From Acidobacteriota bacterium (GTDB lineage Bacteria > Acidobacteriota > Terriglobia > Acidiferrales > UBA7541), in the NCBI GenBank assembly GCA_021780215.1, contig JAJXZD010000192.1:1-51818 (forward strand): 51,818 bases of DNA, written 5' to 3'. Position 1 is the first letter of the stretch; the number at the start of each line of letters is the position of its first letter. Positions 50,686-51,818 of this stretch are shown piece by piece. The position numbers were made by a program, and so were the translations under genes. A model generated the notes under the pieces. The model was not told where the DNA came from. It was given only the letters and a program-made list of their open reading frames with translations, and did not search any database.

Positions 50686-50700
50686 ATCTGTGCAAATCGC
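50686..50700 (+). other. Right direct repeat, candidate attachment site (attR)
   Basis: Second copy of ATCTGTGCAAATCGC. Sequence similarity to the left copy ends at both edges of the 15 bp, apart from a shared CCACG a little upstream. Together with the left copy it defines a 1594-bp element. Confidence 0.5.
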
Positions 50701-50862
50701 CAAAGTGCATTTTCGAGAGGCACGCCGGCCAAGGGGTCGGCCCGCGCCCGGCCATTGGGCAAATAAGTCCCTTAGATACAGCCTATTGTGGAGACAACGG
50801 GCCCCGGTATAGAAATGTAAACAATGGCGCGCGGCATTCCATCGCGTGCAGTTCACTGGGCA

Positions 50863-50883
50863 TTTTCCACAACATTTTCCACA
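50863..50883 (+). promoter_or_regulatory. Two tandem DnaA-box-like sequences
   Basis: TTTTCCACA occurs at 50863-50871 and again at 50875-50883, both fitting the relaxed DnaA box TTWTNCACA. They are 12 bp apart, start to start. No AT-rich unwinding region or replication gene is near, so they could be DnaA-titration or regulatory sites rather than an origin. Confidence 0.35.
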
Positions 50884-50954
50884 GTTTAGCAGCCGCCTGA
50901 GGGCGGATTCCGCGAGTGGAGTGAGGCCAAATCTCCAGCAATTGCTCGAATTGG

Positions 50955-51482
50955 CTAGCTTCGGGAGGGAGCCCCAGAGCCTGCTGGCACGGGAAGGGAA
51001 GCCGCCTCTCGCGCGCGCCGGTTGTGGTAGCGCATGGCAATATTCAGATGGACGTTTCCGCTGGGGGTTTCGAAGCGCAGGACCGTGGCTTCGGTGTCCT
51101 GACCCGCCCTGCCACATTCTTCCTCGGAGAGAATCGCGGGGGGGTGGACCTTGAATTGAAAGCCGCGATCGTTGAGCTGCGTGATGGCGTTGCCAATCAC
51201 CATGTTGGCCAGCTCGCAGACGGCCTCCGGCAGGATGGCTGCGTCCGCCTCGGCTTCCTCTCCGGCGAGGATCTTTGCCACATGCGTGGCGGCCTGCGGC
51301 TCCATGTCCAGAATGATGCGCCCCTCGATCTGTCCCTGAAATGTGACCACCGCGGCCAGCCCCTTCTTGCGGTAGCCTTCCTCTTCCATGGCCAGCCCCG
51401 CGATATTCGCGGGAGCGCGCATCATTTCACCGAGCACCGCATCGAGCGAGCCGATGAAGGGCTGGATCAGTTCCATTCTCAT
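50955..51482 (-). CDS. cheX: CheX-type chemotaxis phosphatase domain protein
   Basis: A 175-residue protein of the CheC/CheX/FliY family, which removes phosphate from CheY-type regulators. The active-site region is CELANMVIGNAITQL, with the conserved Glu and Asn pair of CheX. Only one such motif is present, as in CheX. The C-terminal 20 residues are a Pro/Ser/Ala-rich tail. The ATG at 51482 has AAGGAGGG upstream and overlaps the stop of the response-regulator gene in ATGA, so the regulator and its probable phosphatase are translationally coupled. Confidence 0.85.
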   Translation of the reverse strand: MRMELIQPFIGSLDAVLGEMMRAPANIAGLAMEEEGYRKKGLAAVVTFQGQIEGRIILDMEPQAATHVAKILAGEEAEADAAILPEAVCELANMVIGNAITQLNDRGFQFKVHPPAILSEEECGRAGQDTEATVLRFETPSGNVHLNIAMRYHNRRAREAASLPVPAGSGAPSRS

Positions 51483-51818
51483 CGCGGGCCCTCCTTTCCG
51501 GTGCCGGCGGCAACTCCGTCGTCGCTCAGCACGTAGCGCACGATTTCGTAGAGAGCCTCGGGTTTCACCGGCTTCTGCACGAAGTGCCGCGCGCCCTTCT
51601 GCAGCGCCGCCAAAATGTTGTCCTGATAGCCGACCGAGGAGACCATCACCACACGCGCGTCCGGATGCTGCTGGACAATCCGCTCCACCGCTTCGATGCC
51701 CTCCATTTGCGGCATGGTGATGTCCATCAAGACGATGTCCGGCCGGGTGCGTTCATATTCGGTGATGGCCGTGCAGCCATCGCCAGCTTCCCCCGCCAGT
51801 TGCCCGCCAAAGGATTCG
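51479..51818 (-). CDS. CheY-like response regulator (5' end cut by window edge)
   Basis: The visible 112 codons encode the C-terminal part of a receiver domain: the phospho-acceptor Asp in DIVLMDITMP, the conserved Ser in VVMVSSVGY, and the Lys in HFVQKPVKPEAL. It ends soon after the receiver (SDDGVAAGTGKEGPR), so it is a single-domain CheY-like protein unless something precedes it outside the window. It overlaps cheX by 4 nt, which suggests CheX dephosphorylates it. Confidence 0.88.
   Translation of the reverse strand, partial: ESFGGQLAGEAGDGCTAITEYERTRPDIVLMDITMPQMEGIEAVERIVQQHPDARVVMVSSVGYQDNILAALQKGARHFVQKPVKPEALYEIVRYVLSDDGVAAGTGKEGPR

Larger units (their letters stand above)
49107..50700 (+). 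mobile_element. 1.6-kb degraded integrative element
   Basis: The element is bounded by 15-bp direct repeats and carries a broken tyrosine integrase at its left end plus only short open frames. Its plus strand is A-rich, and CTA and ATA codons, rare in the flanking genes, are frequent. This points to a foreign origin. It lies between mrp and the cheX pair, with no tRNA at either end, so the original target was probably intergenic. It looks like a remnant reduced by deletion, or a small satellite-type element. Confidence 0.6.
50588..50954. other. Gene-free stretch at the right end of the element
   Basis: This 367-bp stretch holds no supported gene. It contains the right direct repeat (50686-50700) and, nearer cheX, two DnaA-box-like sequences. 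Open frames across it are short and have poor amino-acid composition. Confidence 0.5.

Noticed and set aside
50326-50766. 146-residue open frame inside the mobile element
   Set aside because: Extremely Arg-rich with no pattern of a real domain, and no ribosome-binding site at its start.

Overview
The window is 51.8 kb of densely packed, GC-rich bacterial chromosome. No rRNA, tRNA or CRISPR array is visible. The gene mix suggests Acidobacteriota, possibly a soil or subsurface Acidobacteriia-like lineage. It includes small membrane and repeat proteins of types I associate with that phylum, an LssY_C protein, a long TPR lipoprotein and an Ig-repeat/beta-propeller lipoprotein. The taxonomic call is inference from gene types, not from a marker tree.

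Layout. 1-4.9 kb: rpsT (cut by the window edge), cysK-cysE, a sulfite-oxidase-fold Mo protein, a small membrane protein, then folD-coaE. 4.9-13 kb: an HtrA protease, a DUF374 acyltransferase, a FecR-domain protein, ETF:quinone oxidoreductase, a cytosolic THI5/NMT1-like protein, a geranylgeranyl-reductase-like flavoprotein and a YdcF-like protein. 13-19.2 kb: hypothetical and envelope proteins, an aldo/keto reductase, DoxX, a quinone-reductase-like protein and a 94-aa orphan. 19.3-23.7 kb: a tight four-gene operon for an ATP-dependent class I benzoyl-CoA reductase (order C-B-A-D, equivalent to BzdNOPQ), with a CRP/FNR-type palindrome upstream. 23.8-31.1 kb: a PpiD-like foldase, the TPR lipoprotein, a PilZ protein and the Ig-repeat lipoprotein. 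31.4-33.1 kb: msrP-msrQ. 33.2-37.7 kb: the nitrogen-sensing cluster amtB-glnB-glnD. 38.0-40.7 kb: a two-subunit molybdenum hydroxylase (IorAB type). 40.8-48.9 kb: a duplicated-module secreted protein, an NTF2-like protein, an ABC/MacB-type exporter translationally coupled to an esterase and a MaoC hydratase, a FadB/FadJ-type beta-oxidation enzyme, and Mrp. 49.1-50.7 kb: a small degraded integrative element. 50.9-51.8 kb: cheX and a response regulator (cut by the edge).

How the genes work together. The benzoyl-CoA reductase, the Mo hydroxylase, the beta-oxidation enzyme, the MaoC hydratase and ETF:quinone oxidoreductase would fit a metabolism that dearomatises aromatic or N-heteroaromatic compounds and feeds acyl-CoA oxidation into the quinone pool. 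Only the reductase genes are physically linked, and no later ring-cleavage genes are present here.

The most unusual stretch is the 1.6-kb element. It is bounded by 15-bp direct repeats. Its tyrosine integrase changes frame by -1 at a correctly phased G-GGA-AAA slippery heptamer and has an in-frame TAG directly before the catalytic tyrosine. Several genes (FecR protein, acyltransferase, 94-aa orphan, TPR lipoprotein) have a -10-like hexamer only 8-13 nt before the start codon, so they may be leaderless.
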